Below, one piece after another: positions 8,482 through 17,123 of a stretch of DNA of 46,020 nt. Position 1 is the stretch's first letter. Each line of letters begins with the position of its first letter. Where the stretch lies: assembly GCA_945889495.1 (NCBI GenBank), contig CAMDBU010000024.1:1-46020 (forward strand), read 5' to 3'. The position numbers and the translations under genes are program-made. This DNA is from Syntrophobacter sp. SbD2. GTDB lineage: Bacteria; Desulfobacterota; Binatia; UBA9968. A model generated the notes under the pieces. The model saw only the letters and a program-made list of their open reading frames with translations, did not search any database and was not told the DNA's origin.

Positions 8482-10038
8482 TTACAGATCGCTTTTGCGC
8501 TTGAGCGATTTTCCCAGAGCGATCAAAAACATCACGCTCTTGCCCGCGCCGTGGGGCGAGAAAAACTCGGTCACGTCGTCATCGAAGAACGTCAGCCCGG
8601 AGGCGCCCAACCCCTGGGCGTAGGCTGCCAGATAAAGTTTGCCGCCCATGATGCTGGCTTCGAGCTGGGCGGCGCGATAACCGCGGTTACCGAAACGGCC
8701 CAAGGCTCGATTGAGGTCCGCCAAGAAATATACATTGACGCTGCAATCCGCGGGAATATCCTGACCCAAGCCGAGATCACCCGCGGCTCGGCGAAAGTCG
8801 CCTTCCTTGAGCAACTCCAGCGCGTGCAGATCGCGCCGGTAGACGTAGGCCCCGGGCTTAAGATTGTCCACCGCATGGACAATCAAATATAGCTGGTTGA
8901 GCGAATCAGCCGCACTGAGAAAATCGGCGGGGATACCGCAGGTCGCCCGACCGAGCAGCGTGGAAAGTTGATCGAAGGTGATCGACTCGCGGGCAAATTG
9001 GCGCGTCGAACCGCGCCGAACGATAACATTCTCGATCGTTTCGGATGGCACGTCGTCATCGCTTGGCGGTTGCAGGGGAAATCGCCGATCGCCGTTACTG
9101 CTCCGATCGTCTTTCTCAACGCTATGGCTGTCACTCGCTGCGCGCCACTGAACTACCTCGTCTTCGCTCTCCAACGACGAAGCCTCATGCATCGCCCGCA
9201 TGGCCGGGTAATCGACTTCCGTCCTGGAAAGCGGCTCGGTTTGCAAAACCAGCGGCTCTAACGACATCGGCGAGAGGACCGGCCGTTCGGCGCCGCAACC
9301 CAGAGAGACCAACGATAGCGGCGCTTCGCGTTGGGGATCTAACCCCAACAGCGTGCTGATCGCGGCATCGACAAAACCAACGACAACTTTCGCGGGGAGC
9401 GCGCGCGCCGCCGCGGCCGCCAAAAGATTGGCGAGAATCGTGCCGTTATCCCAATAACAGTGGCGATAAGCACGGGATTGGTATTTCCAGGCATTGCGCC
9501 ACAACGTCGAAGCACAAAGCAAAACCGCCGAGGCGTCGATGACCGAGGGTTCTTGACCGCTCGCCCGACTCAGGACGCCGCGGAAATCCCCCTGACGCAG
9601 GAGGCGCAGCGCGAAGTCATGGGGGCTGAAGTGGTAAACTCCAGCGGGAAGATCTTGGACATCGGCGCAGACAAGATACAGGTCGATGTGATACAGCGCG
9701 CCGGTGCAAGCCGCGGCGCGAAACAACATTTCTCCACCCGGATATTTTCGCCGTTTGGTGATGCCGGCGCTGAGAAACAGAATCTCCGCGAGGGTTTGCC
9801 GCGTGGGTATGACTTGACGATCCCGCCGCGCACCGGCGGCCGAAACAGCGGCCAAGGATGGCATCCCTGAAGAGGAGAGATGCGCGGGTAAAGCGATCGG
9901 CTCTAACGCGGAGTAAAGTTTGAAAGAAACCGGCTGGTTGTCAAAGTCCAGATAGTGGGGATTGGCCCGGACGCTTTGATACGAATGTTTAGTGCCGTTA
10001 TGGTAAACCCATGCGGCGTCGATTTGACGATTCTTCAT
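8482..10038 (-). CDS. SagB/ThcOx-family oxidoreductase with two nitroreductase modules
   Basis: A 518-residue protein. The N-terminal module (about residues 65-260) carries SagB-type segments such as WKYQSRAYRHCYWDNGTILA and LLGLDPQREAPLSLVSLG. The C-terminal module (about 330-510) begins VIVRRGSTRQFARESITFDQ, the FMN-contacting 'RRSxRxF' motif, and ends in GLTFFDDDVTEFFSP and MFLIALGKSLK. SagB/ThcOx proteins are FMN-dependent dehydrogenases; some oxidise azolines in peptide natural products, others act alone. No YcaO, precursor peptide or E1-like gene is visible here, so a stand-alone reductase role is at least as likely. The ATG at 10036-10038 follows GGGGGA and is preferred over an ATG seven codons upstream. 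Confidence 0.86.
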   Translation of the reverse strand: MKNRQIDAAWVYHNGTKHSYQSVRANPHYLDFDNQPVSFKLYSALEPIALPAHLSSSGMPSLAAVSAAGARRDRQVIPTRQTLAEILFLSAGITKRRKYPGGEMLFRAAACTGALYHIDLYLVCADVQDLPAGVYHFSPHDFALRLLRQGDFRGVLSRASGQEPSVIDASAVLLCASTLWRNAWKYQSRAYRHCYWDNGTILANLLAAAAARALPAKVVVGFVDAAISTLLGLDPQREAPLSLVSLGCGAERPVLSPMSLEPLVLQTEPLSRTEVDYPAMRAMHEASSLESEDEVVQWRAASDSHSVEKDDRSSNGDRRFPLQPPSDDDVPSETIENVIVRRGSTRQFARESITFDQLSTLLGRATCGIPADFLSAADSLNQLYLIVHAVDNLKPGAYVYRRDLHALELLKEGDFRRAAGDLGLGQDIPADCSVNVYFLADLNRALGRFGNRGYRAAQLEASIMGGKLYLAAYAQGLGASGLTFFDDDVTEFFSPHGAGKSVMFLIALGKSLKRKSDL

Positions 10039-10192
10039 GACATGTCCCCCTACTCCCACAGACTACCATGCCAGTAACGAATCAAGAGCCTCGCAGATTA
10101 AGAAATTGAAACATTGCAGCTCGGCTGACATTTCTTAGGATCCAATTCCTGAACCCTTAGCTAAAGTGAAACCGACTTTGACGTTGCCGTGG

Positions 10193-11344
10193 TCATTTCC
10201 CCTTGCCGCCACTGGCAAGCCCTTTCTTGATGATATCGCGGATCGCGTCGAGCTCCTCGATCCACGCCGGGTTGAGCCAGAGAAACTTGGCGCCTTTGAC
10301 CCGCCGCGCCACCGCGCTGACTTTGTCTTTGGAGATATCTTCGCGCAGGGAATCGTAGAGGCCGCCGCTTTTGTGATTGTAGTCGAGCCACGCCGTCTGC
10401 CCTTCGCGCGACAAAAGCCAATTGGCCGCCACCTTGGCGGCGTTGGGATGGGGCGCGCGGTTGAAGTAGCTGAGCGTGCCGTTGTAGGCGGTCACCGACG
10501 AGCCTTCCTTGAGCGATCCTGGGAAAAATTGATTGAGCGGCAGACCCTGCAAGATCGCGTCGTCGACGCTGCGGGCGCCGATGCCAAAGGCGTACTTGCC
10601 GGCGCTCAGCCAATCGAGCATCTGCTCGTTGGAGCGCAGGATGGTGATGTCGGTATCGCTATGCAGCCGCCGGATAAACTCCGGCCCAAGCTCCGGATGT
10701 TTGTAGTAAAACATCTGCGCCGCGCTGATCGGACCCGATTGAAACGGATCCGTGGAGACGATCTTGCCTTTCCATTTCGGATTCAACAGATCCCAATAGG
10801 ATTTGATCTCGGCGGGATTAACCAGCTTGGTATTGTAAGTGATCTCACCGCTACGCGGCGTGCCTTCGAAGACGAAGATGTAACGGTTCTCGCCGTCGTC
10901 GTAATGATGCTTGCTTTCGTACCAGGCCGAAGTATCGAGCACCTCGGGCAGCGCCAGCAAATTTTTCACCGGTTCCAGAATCTTCGCTTTATGGAATACC
11001 GTGATCGGCGAGATGTTGCCGCCGATGTAGAGATCGACGGCGAATTTTTCCGCCCGCCGCTCGCTCATGATGCGCTGGCTCAAATCCGGCCCGCGCCCCA
11101 CCGCTAAGGTCACTTTGATTCTTGGATAGCGTTTCTGAAACGCCTCGCGAAACACCGGCTCGAAAGCACCAGTGACATAGAGCACCACCTCACCTTCGTC
11201 CTCCGCCGCCTTGACCGTCTTGTCCCACTCCAATTGCCAGGCTGGTTTGGCATCGGCGGCGCTAACAGAATTGCCCGCTGAGCCGGCCCAGCACCAGAGC
11301 AAAGCGAGATAGAAAACTAGGTTGCAGCGAATCGTTTGTGACAT
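10193..11344 (-). CDS. Extracellular solute-binding protein, Fe(III)/family 1 type
   Basis: A 383-residue exported protein with a signal peptide (TIRCNLVFYLALLWCWAG, cleavage near VSAADA). It has the family opening WDKTVKAAEDEGEVVLYVTG, then ITYNTKLVNPAEIKSYWDLL, then NPKWKGKIVSTDP and PHPNAAKVAANWLLSREGQ. It is highly similar in plan to 1459-2673 and 23503-24618, so these three are paralogues from duplication. A start four codons downstream of the first ATG is preferred, because GGGAG lies five bases before it. No ABC permease or ATPase is adjacent. Confidence 0.86.
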   Translation of the reverse strand: MSQTIRCNLVFYLALLWCWAGSAGNSVSAADAKPAWQLEWDKTVKAAEDEGEVVLYVTGAFEPVFREAFQKRYPRIKVTLAVGRGPDLSQRIMSERRAEKFAVDLYIGGNISPITVFHKAKILEPVKNLLALPEVLDTSAWYESKHHYDDGENRYIFVFEGTPRSGEITYNTKLVNPAEIKSYWDLLNPKWKGKIVSTDPFQSGPISAAQMFYYKHPELGPEFIRRLHSDTDITILRSNEQMLDWLSAGKYAFGIGARSVDDAILQGLPLNQFFPGSLKEGSSVTAYNGTLSYFNRAPHPNAAKVAANWLLSREGQTAWLDYNHKSGGLYDSLREDISKDKVSAVARRVKGAKFLWLNPAWIEELDAIRDIIKKGLASGGKGK

Positions 11345-11505
11345 CAGAACTCCCATGGTTCCGTCCAGCTGCTTTAGCTATGAGTGCCCCGCCGAAGCCG
11401 GGTCAAGACAGTTTCGTCAAGCTCGGTGGCTAGCGGACAAGCCGACGCCAGTGATAAGCCAACTGGGAACAGTTTATTCATGGCGTAGCGACAACCAGAG
11501 GAAAG

Positions 11506-11855
11506 CTAAAGTTCCAGGTCGGCGGGCACTTCGTACCAACTATTCTGTCCCTTGCCGATGAGTTCGATATTGAGTTCGCGGCGCCAGATGTCGAGCGGCT
11601 TGTCGAACCCTTCTTCCCAGCGCATACCCATCAACGGTTTGATGCGCTCCGCCATGTCCCAGCCAGAGAAGGCGAACAACCCGGCTAAGATAGTCACCCG
11701 CTGCCGCTCGCTGCACAAAATCTCGGTCGTCAGCGAGTCTCGATAGACTCCTTGCCAATCGGGGATCGTCACCCGAGCGTCGGTCATCGCCATGACCATC
11801 CGAACAATTAGGCCAGTGAAATCTTCGCGTTCGCCAAGTCGTTGGTGATTAGCAT
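11506..11855 (-). pseudogene. Small unknown gene, probably frameshifted near its start
   Basis: An open frame of 97 codons (ATG at 11799 down to 11506) contains LTTEILCSERQRVTILAGLF and WEEGFDKPLDIWRREL, which look like real protein but match no family I recognise. Its frame stays open upstream without an ATG (NHQRLGERED before FTGLIVRM). An ATG with a GAGGG ribosome site at 11853-11855 starts MLITNDLANAK in the neighbouring frame and stops after 15 codons. Joining the two by restoring one base gives a continuous start of the form MLITNDLANA-EDFTGLIVRM. A single-base deletion is therefore suspected. The alternative is that the 97-codon frame uses an internal start. Confidence 0.45.
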
Positions 11856-11914
11856 AATGAATCCCTCAAAGATTCGGATGAACCCGAAAGCCCAACAGTC
11901 TCCGACTCCTAAGT

Positions 11915-12003
11915 TTCGTGTCGTTCGTGTTTTTCGTGGTTAAATCTTCGAATCCAATTCTCTCGAATGGAACCAATGGAACGATTGGAACGGCTGGGAC
12001 CTG
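11915..12003. repeat. Intergenic low-complexity/repeat words ('ttcgtgtttttcgtggttaaa', 'tggaacgattggaacgg')
   Basis: The gap before the next binding-protein gene contains the word TTCGTGTTTTTCGTGGTTAA, and then the short-period run GGAACCAATGGAACGATTGG. Both are of the kind that recurs in intergenic spaces of environmental bacterial genomes. No coding capacity or hairpin of note is visible. Confidence 0.35.
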
Positions 12004-12006
12004 TCA

Positions 12007-13014
12007 TCACTTAAACACCCCGTCCCGTTCGAGCTTGCGCACGATGCGCTCGTCGACCAGGGTCTCGGCCTTGATGCGGCCGAACTTGGGGTCGACGCGG
12101 TCGAGGATGCGCAGCGCATTGCGCACGCCGTCGACGGTGGGAAAGATTCGCCGGTTGTAGAGATTGCGCACCGCGTCGTAACCGGCGGCGGCGTCTTCGA
12201 TTTTTTGCAGCCGCAGCCATTTGGCCAGGATCGCCACCACCGTCTGTTTATTGGTCGGGTCTTGAAAGTAGGCGATGGTGCGGCTCAGCGCCTTAAGCGT
12301 GCGCTCGGCGATGTCGGGGGATTGATCGAGAAACGCCTTGCGCGCGACGATGCCGATACCCTGATACGAGAGCTCGACGTTGGCGAAGTCTTGCAGCACG
12401 CGGAAGCCCTGTCGCTGCACCAGCTTGCTAAAAGTATAGCCGAGAAACGCCGCGTCGGCGGCGCCGCTGATCAGTCCCTGGGCGATCACCGATTGATCGC
12501 CGAGGATGCGAAACTGAATCTTGTCGCGCTCAGGGTTGAGTCCCCAATGATCCAGCGCCAACATGGAAAAGGTCCAGATGCCGCCGCCGATGCTCTGCAC
12601 GCCGAGAGATTTTCCTTTGAGATCGTTGGGCGTCAGGATCTTGGGCGAGGCGACGAAGTCGCCGTCCAGTTTGTTGATGATGCCGGCGACGAACACCAGA
12701 TCGAGCCCGCTGGCCATGGAGCCCAGCGTCGAGCCGGTCGCCGATGTCGTATAGAACTGCGCCTCGTTAGCCGCCATGGCCGCAACAGCGACAGGTCCGT
12801 TGCGCACTTGAACGACCTGCAAGTCCAACCCCTGCTCCTCGAAGAAGTGACGATCCTTGGCGACGAAGATAAAGCTGGTGCGCTCGTTGAAGCCGGAAAA
12901 GACAAAGACGACTTTTTGCAGCGCCGCGGCGGCGTTTACCGGAGTGGCTTGGAACAATGTCATTGCCAACGCAATGACACTAGCCCAACGGTATGCGAAA
13001 TAGGTTTGCCGCAT
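12007..13014 (-). CDS. ABC transporter substrate-binding protein, NitT/TauT (SsuA/THI5-like) type
   Basis: A 335-residue exported protein. The signal peptide is MRQTYFAYRWASVIALAMTL, cleavage near PVNAAAA. The mature part has the THI5/NitT pattern: IFVAKDRHFFEEQGLDLQVV, then NGPVAVAAMAANEAQFYT, then LKGKSLGVQSIGGG. The ATG at 13012-13014 is chosen over one 15 codons upstream because GGGAGG lies six bases before it and the signal peptide begins there. No importer subunits are nearby. A long gap upstream carries a palindromic repeat. Confidence 0.86.
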   Translation of the reverse strand: MRQTYFAYRWASVIALAMTLFQATPVNAAAALQKVVFVFSGFNERTSFIFVAKDRHFFEEQGLDLQVVQVRNGPVAVAAMAANEAQFYTTSATGSTLGSMASGLDLVFVAGIINKLDGDFVASPKILTPNDLKGKSLGVQSIGGGIWTFSMLALDHWGLNPERDKIQFRILGDQSVIAQGLISGAADAAFLGYTFSKLVQRQGFRVLQDFANVELSYQGIGIVARKAFLDQSPDIAERTLKALSRTIAYFQDPTNKQTVVAILAKWLRLQKIEDAAAGYDAVRNLYNRRIFPTVDGVRNALRILDRVDPKFGRIKAETLVDERIVRKLERDGVFK

Positions 13015-13157
13015 AGCAGCCCTCCCAGCCAAAGTAGATTTGAACGGACCGAGACCCAAGACCGTAGGTTCTAGCTATACGAGTGCGGTCGGAACAGTCA
13101 ATGACGGGAAGATCGTCATCTTGAGTGAAGGTTACGGCTCTAAGAACAATTCCCCCC

Positions 13158-13251
13158 GATGCCTGTCCTGAGCCATATCGAAGGAGTCGAAATGACAGGG
13201 TCTCCGAACTTGGCGTCTTTGCGCCCCTTCGACTTCGCTCAGGACAGGCTT
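13158..13251. repeat. Inverted repeat with arms 'gcctgtcctgag...gtcgaa' and 'cttcgctcaggacaggc'
   Basis: Within the 411-base gap between a binding-protein gene and a nitroreductase gene, GCCTGTCCTGAG is mirrored by CTCAGGACAGGC with about 70 bases between. The inner words TCGAAGGAGTCGAAATGACA and CCTTCGACTTCG match other dispersed palindromes in this window. The rest of the gap shows no gene. Confidence 0.6.
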
Positions 13252-13425
13252 TGCGGGAGGAACATCCGAATCCCGTTGAAACTTGATTTACCGGATATTC
13301 CGGTTATAAAAGTCTGAGCTTAAGCGCTAGTTTGACAACTCCCCGGACGGGCGATATGGCTCGAACGAGAACAAAGTTGGTTTAAATTTCCAAAAAATAA
13401 TCGGAAAATTTCAGGAGGTAAGATC

Positions 13426-14022
13426 ATGTCAACCGCAACCGACCGCCCCATCGCCGACGCGCTCACCGCCATCAAGACCCGCCGCTCGGTGAAAGAGTAT
13501 TTGCAAACCGAGATTCCCAAGGAATGGATCGAGGAGCTGCTCGACGCCGCCCACTGGGCGCCGAACCATAAACTGACCCATCCCTGGCGCTTCCATGTAT
13601 TTTCCGGCACGGGGCGCGAGAAGTTGGTCGCCGCCCGCCAGGCGTCGGTCCGTTGGGCAGCGGAGAAAAAGGGCGAGCAGGCCAGCGAAGAACATCTCAA
13701 ATTCGCCAAGGATAAATGTTTCTCGGCTCCCGTCCTGATCATCGTCTCCATGGTTGGCGACGACAAGAAAATCACCGACCAGGAAAACTACGCTGCCTGC
13801 TGGTGCGCCATCGAGAACCTGCTGGTCGCCGCCAACGCGCGCGGCCTGGGTAGCTACCCGAGCACCGGCGACTGGATCGATCAGAACTTCGTCGGCCCCG
13901 TGCTCGGCCTCACCGAGAAAGAGCGGCCAGTAGCATGCATCTTCTTGGGCCAGTCCGAACAAGCGACCATGGCCAAGCGCCTGCCGGTGGACAAACACAC
14001 CACCTGGTACACCGAGGCCTAG
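13426..14022 (+). CDS. Nitroreductase family protein (FMN-dependent)
   Basis: A 198-residue single-domain nitroreductase. It opens with IKTRRSVKEYL, whose Arg-Arg-Ser contacts the FMN phosphate. This is followed by LLDAAHWAPNHKLTHPWRF (the 'AxxAPn..n.qpW.f' flavin segment), and later by ENLLVAANARGLGSYPSTG. These enzymes use NAD(P)H to reduce nitro groups, quinones or enones and usually act as dimers. A very good Shine-Dalgarno sequence (AGGAGG) precedes the ATG. Two hairpins follow the stop codon and probably end the transcript. Confidence 0.9.
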   Translation: MSTATDRPIADALTAIKTRRSVKEYLQTEIPKEWIEELLDAAHWAPNHKLTHPWRFHVFSGTGREKLVAARQASVRWAAEKKGEQASEEHLKFAKDKCFSAPVLIIVSMVGDDKKITDQENYAACWCAIENLLVAANARGLGSYPSTGDWIDQNFVGPVLGLTEKERPVACIFLGQSEQATMAKRLPVDKHTTWYTEA

Positions 14023-14048
14023 GAGTATCATCCACACAGATCGTTACA

Positions 14049-14064
14049 CCGCCTTTCGAGGCGG
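14049..14064 (+). terminator. Perfect 6-bp hairpin with a TTCG tetraloop after the nitroreductase gene
   Basis: CCGCCT-TTCG-AGGCGG is a perfect stem with the very stable UUCG tetraloop, 27 bases after the nitroreductase stop and followed by ATATAATTTC. It is terminator-like although the T-tract is weak. Confidence 0.5.
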
Positions 14065-14077
14065 ATATAATTTCGCC

Positions 14078-14115
14078 GGCAAGACCCAAGGGGATACTTC
14101 TCCTTGGGTCTTGCC
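14078..14115. terminator. Perfect 14-bp hairpin (ggcaagacccaagg ... ccttgggtcttgcc)
   Basis: Fourteen bases at 14078-14091 are the exact reverse complement of 14102-14115, with a 10-base loop. It stands just after the TTCG hairpin. There is no T-run on either side, so it may be a bidirectional terminator, an RNA stabiliser or a remnant of a mobile palindrome. Confidence 0.5.
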
Positions 14116-14247
14116 ACTTAAAAGATCGTTGATTTCGGGCCGCCTGGCGGGAAGAATTCAATGTCGAGATCGACAGCTTGCTGACACTTGGAATTCTATC
14201 GCGGGAATTTTTCCAGCTTGGTTTCTCATCTCGGCCAAGAGGGCGCT

Positions 14248-14496
14248 ATGATAACCAGCAGTAAAAGAGAAGCTCTTACCATTTCCAGCTGCCCATCTTG
14301 CGGTAGCGCCGCGATCCGTAAGATCAAAGGAAAGTGGACCGGGACGTTTCAAGGCAAAACATTTACCGTGCCCGGTCTCGAATATTTTTCCTGTCCGAAG
14401 TGTCACGAGAAAGTGTATCCACCCCAAGCGATGCGCAAGATTCAAGAAAGCTCACCCGCTTATGCCAAATCTCGCTTGGTGCGGCGCGCTTCCTGA
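14248..14496 (+). CDS. YgiT-type (MqsA N-terminal-like) zinc-finger small protein
   Basis: An 82-residue protein with two CxxC pairs, ISSCPSCGSAA and YFSCPKCHEKV, spaced like the zinc finger of YgiT/MqsA antitoxins. It ends in a short basic tail without the HTH domain of full MqsA. The ATG at 14248 follows GAGGG. YgiT-type proteins are commonly antitoxins encoded beside MqsR, DUF4258 or similar toxins. I see no toxin gene upstream or downstream, so this would be an orphan. Confidence 0.75.
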   Translation: MITSSKREALTISSCPSCGSAAIRKIKGKWTGTFQGKTFTVPGLEYFSCPKCHEKVYPPQAMRKIQESSPAYAKSRLVRRAS

Positions 14497-14607
14497 GCGT
14501 CTTGGATATTCTCCGAGCGGAACCAACAGCGTGCCGCCAACCACGGCTTAACATCTTCGAGCGACGTCACTGTGATCGGACTAGCAGAATGCTGACAAAG
14601 CGGAACA

Positions 14608-14692
14608 TGCTTCGACAAGCTCAGCATGAACGGAATTATTCTCAATGATTTCAGACTCAGATCCGTTCGTCCTGAGCTTGTCGAAGGACTCC
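14608..14692. repeat. Inverted repeat (cttcgacaagctcag ... ctgagcttgtcgaag)
   Basis: CTTCGACAAGCTCAG at about 14610 is mirrored exactly by CTGAGCTTGTCGAAG at about 14674, with the words GAACGG and CCGTTC placed symmetrically inside. It lies between the zinc-finger gene and the next binding-protein gene. It belongs to the dispersed palindrome group described in the findings. Confidence 0.65.
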
Positions 14693-14799
14693 CAAGGTTT
14701 TTTCAGTATCCTGCTAGGTCAAAGATCGAAGTTCGGGCCAGACCGATTCAGACCGTAATTAATTTCATCCAGCAGCCCAGCGGAAAGGCTTCAAGTCCT

Positions 14800-15720
14800 A
14801 TGGACACTGTGAGAGTCGCCTATCGCGACGACGACCGAACGCCGGTCATCTACTGCATCAAAGAGATGGGCGCGCGCTATTACGGCATCGACGTCGAGGT
14901 TGTGAAGATCAAACCTTACGGCGAGTTCGAAGCGTCATTGTTCAACGACACGGCCGATGTCTTGATCGACCATGTGGAATTTCTTTACGGCGAAGCGAGC
15001 AAAGGCAAGAAGATTACTTTCTTCTGCGCGCCACGCATCGTCCGCGGTTTGGATTTGCTGGTGCCCCGGCAGGTCGAGAGCGTGAGCGAATTCATCGGTA
15101 AGAATATGGCGGTCAGGGATTCCGGCCGGCCCCACGCGGTGACGCTCTGGCTGCGCATGATGGGACTGGAGGGCAAAGTCGGCGTGCCGATCTTCAAGGA
15201 TGCCGACGTCGGCCGCTGGGGACAGTGGAAGAAAGTCGTCAGCGGCGAATGCGTCGCCTGCTTCATGGACCCGCTGTACCAAGCCGAACCGCTGCAAGCC
15301 GGCTTGAAATTTCTCCCAGTGCCCGAGCTCAACATGGTCAGCCACTACGCCCAAGTGTGCACCGCGGAGTTCGCGCGCAAGAAATCCGCCGTGTTAAATA
15401 ACTATGTGAAGTCAGTCATCCATGCGGTTTGCTGGATGAAGCAGCGCCGGCAGGAAGCGATGAAAGTGGTCGCCGGCGAGCCCATGCGGCGCATGAAAAT
15501 CACCGATGTCCACGAGCTGGAGAAACATTTCGACGCCATTGTCAGCAAGCTTCAGATCAAACCTTTTCCGACCCCCCAGGCCATCGCCGCCACCTACGAA
15601 ATCGCCAGCGAGGAGTACGGCGCCGAGGGACTCAATCCGCTAGCGCTCTGGGATCTCCATTGGGTCAAGGAGCTTGACGACGAAGGTTTCATCGATGGGC
15701 TGATTCAGAGTATGGCCTGA
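14800..15720 (+). CDS. NitT/TauT-like substrate-binding fold protein without a signal peptide
   Basis: A 306-residue protein of the type II periplasmic-binding fold (NitT/TauT/THI5-like). It begins MDTVRVAYRDDDRTPVIYCI, then contains VPRQVESVSEFIGKNMAVRD and ECVACFMDPLYQAEPLQAG. Unlike the other binding proteins here it has no hydrophobic N-terminus from this ATG. The frame is open for 58 codons upstream, but that stretch includes the inverted repeat and no convincing signal peptide. Proteins of this kind can be cytosolic enzymes (THI5, menaquinone-pathway relatives, dihydroxyphthalate decarboxylase-like) rather than transport components. A MetE-like gene follows by 63 bases on the same strand. 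Confidence 0.75.
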   Translation: MDTVRVAYRDDDRTPVIYCIKEMGARYYGIDVEVVKIKPYGEFEASLFNDTADVLIDHVEFLYGEASKGKKITFFCAPRIVRGLDLLVPRQVESVSEFIGKNMAVRDSGRPHAVTLWLRMMGLEGKVGVPIFKDADVGRWGQWKKVVSGECVACFMDPLYQAEPLQAGLKFLPVPELNMVSHYAQVCTAEFARKKSAVLNNYVKSVIHAVCWMKQRRQEAMKVVAGEPMRRMKITDVHELEKHFDAIVSKLQIKPFPTPQAIAATYEIASEEYGAEGLNPLALWDLHWVKELDDEGFIDGLIQSMA

Positions 15721-15783
15721 TCGGAAAGAGCTCGACTTACTTTTTTTCCAACGACAAACCAACCGGCGATTGAGAGGCAATCC

Positions 15784-16908
15784 ATGGCGACAGATGACAT
15801 TTGGGGCGCGCGGGCGGACCAGGTCGGTAGCTTGCTGCGGCCGGATAGCCTGATTGCCGCGCGCGACAAGGCCGACGCTGGCCAGATGGATGCGGGCGAA
15901 CTCCGCGCGCTGGAGGACAACGCCATCCGGGAAGTCGTTGGCATGCAGGAAGCGGCCGGGTTACGAATCGTCACCGATGGTGAGTACCGCCGCTTTAGCT
16001 ATTCCGATTCGTTCACGGCCTCTGGCATCACCGGCGTTGAACTGCGCGAGACCGAGCGCGAGGGCTGGTCCAAATCGACAACGTTCGGCTCGCGCACCGC
16101 TCGGCTGATTCCAGCCGTCGTCGATCGTCTTCAATGGGCCGGCGGCGACAACGCCAGGGATTTCGCCTTTCTCCGATCCGTCACCAGCCAGATTCCCAAG
16201 ATCACCTTGCCTGGCCCCGGCTACATCCACTACCGCGCCGGCCGCGCCAACATCAGTCGAAGCGTCTATCCCGATCTTGACCGCTTCTGGTCCGATCTGG
16301 TCGACTGCTACGTCAAGGAATTGCGGTCGCTCGCGGATGTCGGCTGCACGCACCTGCAGCTGGACGAGACGTCGCTGGTCAAATTGGGCGACGATCGGGT
16401 CCGCGCCATCCTGCGCGAGCGCGGCGACCATTGGTCCGACCTACTCGACCGGTACATCGAAGCGATGAACGCCATCGCCGCACAGGCGCCGCCAGCCATG
16501 AAGCTCGCCGTGCACATCTGCCGCAGCCAAAATCCCAACTGGCAAGCCCAAGCCACCTACGAGCCGATCGCCGAGAAGATTTTCAACGCCCTCAAGTTCA
16601 ATGTCTACTTCCTGGAATATGACAGCCCCAACGCCGGCACCTTCGAGCCCCTGCGCCTGGTGCCGCCGGGCAAGCGCGTCTTCCTCGGCCTGGTATCCAC
16701 GCGGGTTGCCGAGATCGAGGATTTAGATTTCTTGAAACGGCGCGTCGAAGAAGCGAGCCGCTACATTCCACTAGATCAATTGGCCATCGGCCCACAGTGC
16801 GGCTTCTCGACCAACCTAGTCGAGGGCGTGCATCTCACCAGTGAAATTCAGCGCGCGAAATTGGCGCTTCTCGCAACTGCCGCGCGGGAAATCTGGCCCG
16901 GGGGATGA
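15784..16908 (+). CDS. Cobalamin-independent methionine synthase (MetE C-terminal)-like protein
   Basis: A 374-residue protein equivalent only to the C-terminal barrel of MetE. It opens with ADQVGSLLRPDSLIAARDKA. Zinc-ligand positions are visible as AVHICRSQN (His and Cys), FLEYDSP (Glu) and IGPQCGFSTN (Cys). TDGEYRRF lies in the first third. Stand-alone proteins of this type transfer methyl or other alkyl groups from small donors to thiols. The N-terminal folate-binding half of full MetE is absent, so methionine synthesis from methyl-folate is not assured. GAGAGG precedes the ATG. A second, divergent paralogue is at 37643-38665. Confidence 0.87.
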   Translation: MATDDIWGARADQVGSLLRPDSLIAARDKADAGQMDAGELRALEDNAIREVVGMQEAAGLRIVTDGEYRRFSYSDSFTASGITGVELRETEREGWSKSTTFGSRTARLIPAVVDRLQWAGGDNARDFAFLRSVTSQIPKITLPGPGYIHYRAGRANISRSVYPDLDRFWSDLVDCYVKELRSLADVGCTHLQLDETSLVKLGDDRVRAILRERGDHWSDLLDRYIEAMNAIAAQAPPAMKLAVHICRSQNPNWQAQATYEPIAEKIFNALKFNVYFLEYDSPNAGTFEPLRLVPPGKRVFLGLVSTRVAEIEDLDFLKRRVEEASRYIPLDQLAIGPQCGFSTNLVEGVHLTSEIQRAKLALLATAAREIWPGG

Positions 16909-17123
16909 GACCCAGGAGTTGATTGATGTGGCGCAAATGGCGAGCGAGCCAAGCCACAGGAGTAAGATATAAGTGATGATCCTGGGGGTCTTCTGGGACT
17001 CATTAAGGTTTTAATGGCCGACCCCTGATGCCTATGGCAAAGTTAGCGTGGCAACATAGCGTGGCAATGATAGTTGACAGGTCACCCCGGAAGATGAACA
17101 ATTAGAGGGCTTTAGCAATCAAA

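Noticed and set aside
10166-11107. Long plus-strand open frame opposite a binding-protein gene
   Set aside because: Antisense shadow of 10193-11344; Arg/His/Gly-rich composition typical of reversed GC-rich coding sequence.
12205-13074. Plus-strand open frame opposite the NitT-type binding protein
   Set aside because: Shadow of a gene with a clear signal peptide and family motifs on the minus strand.
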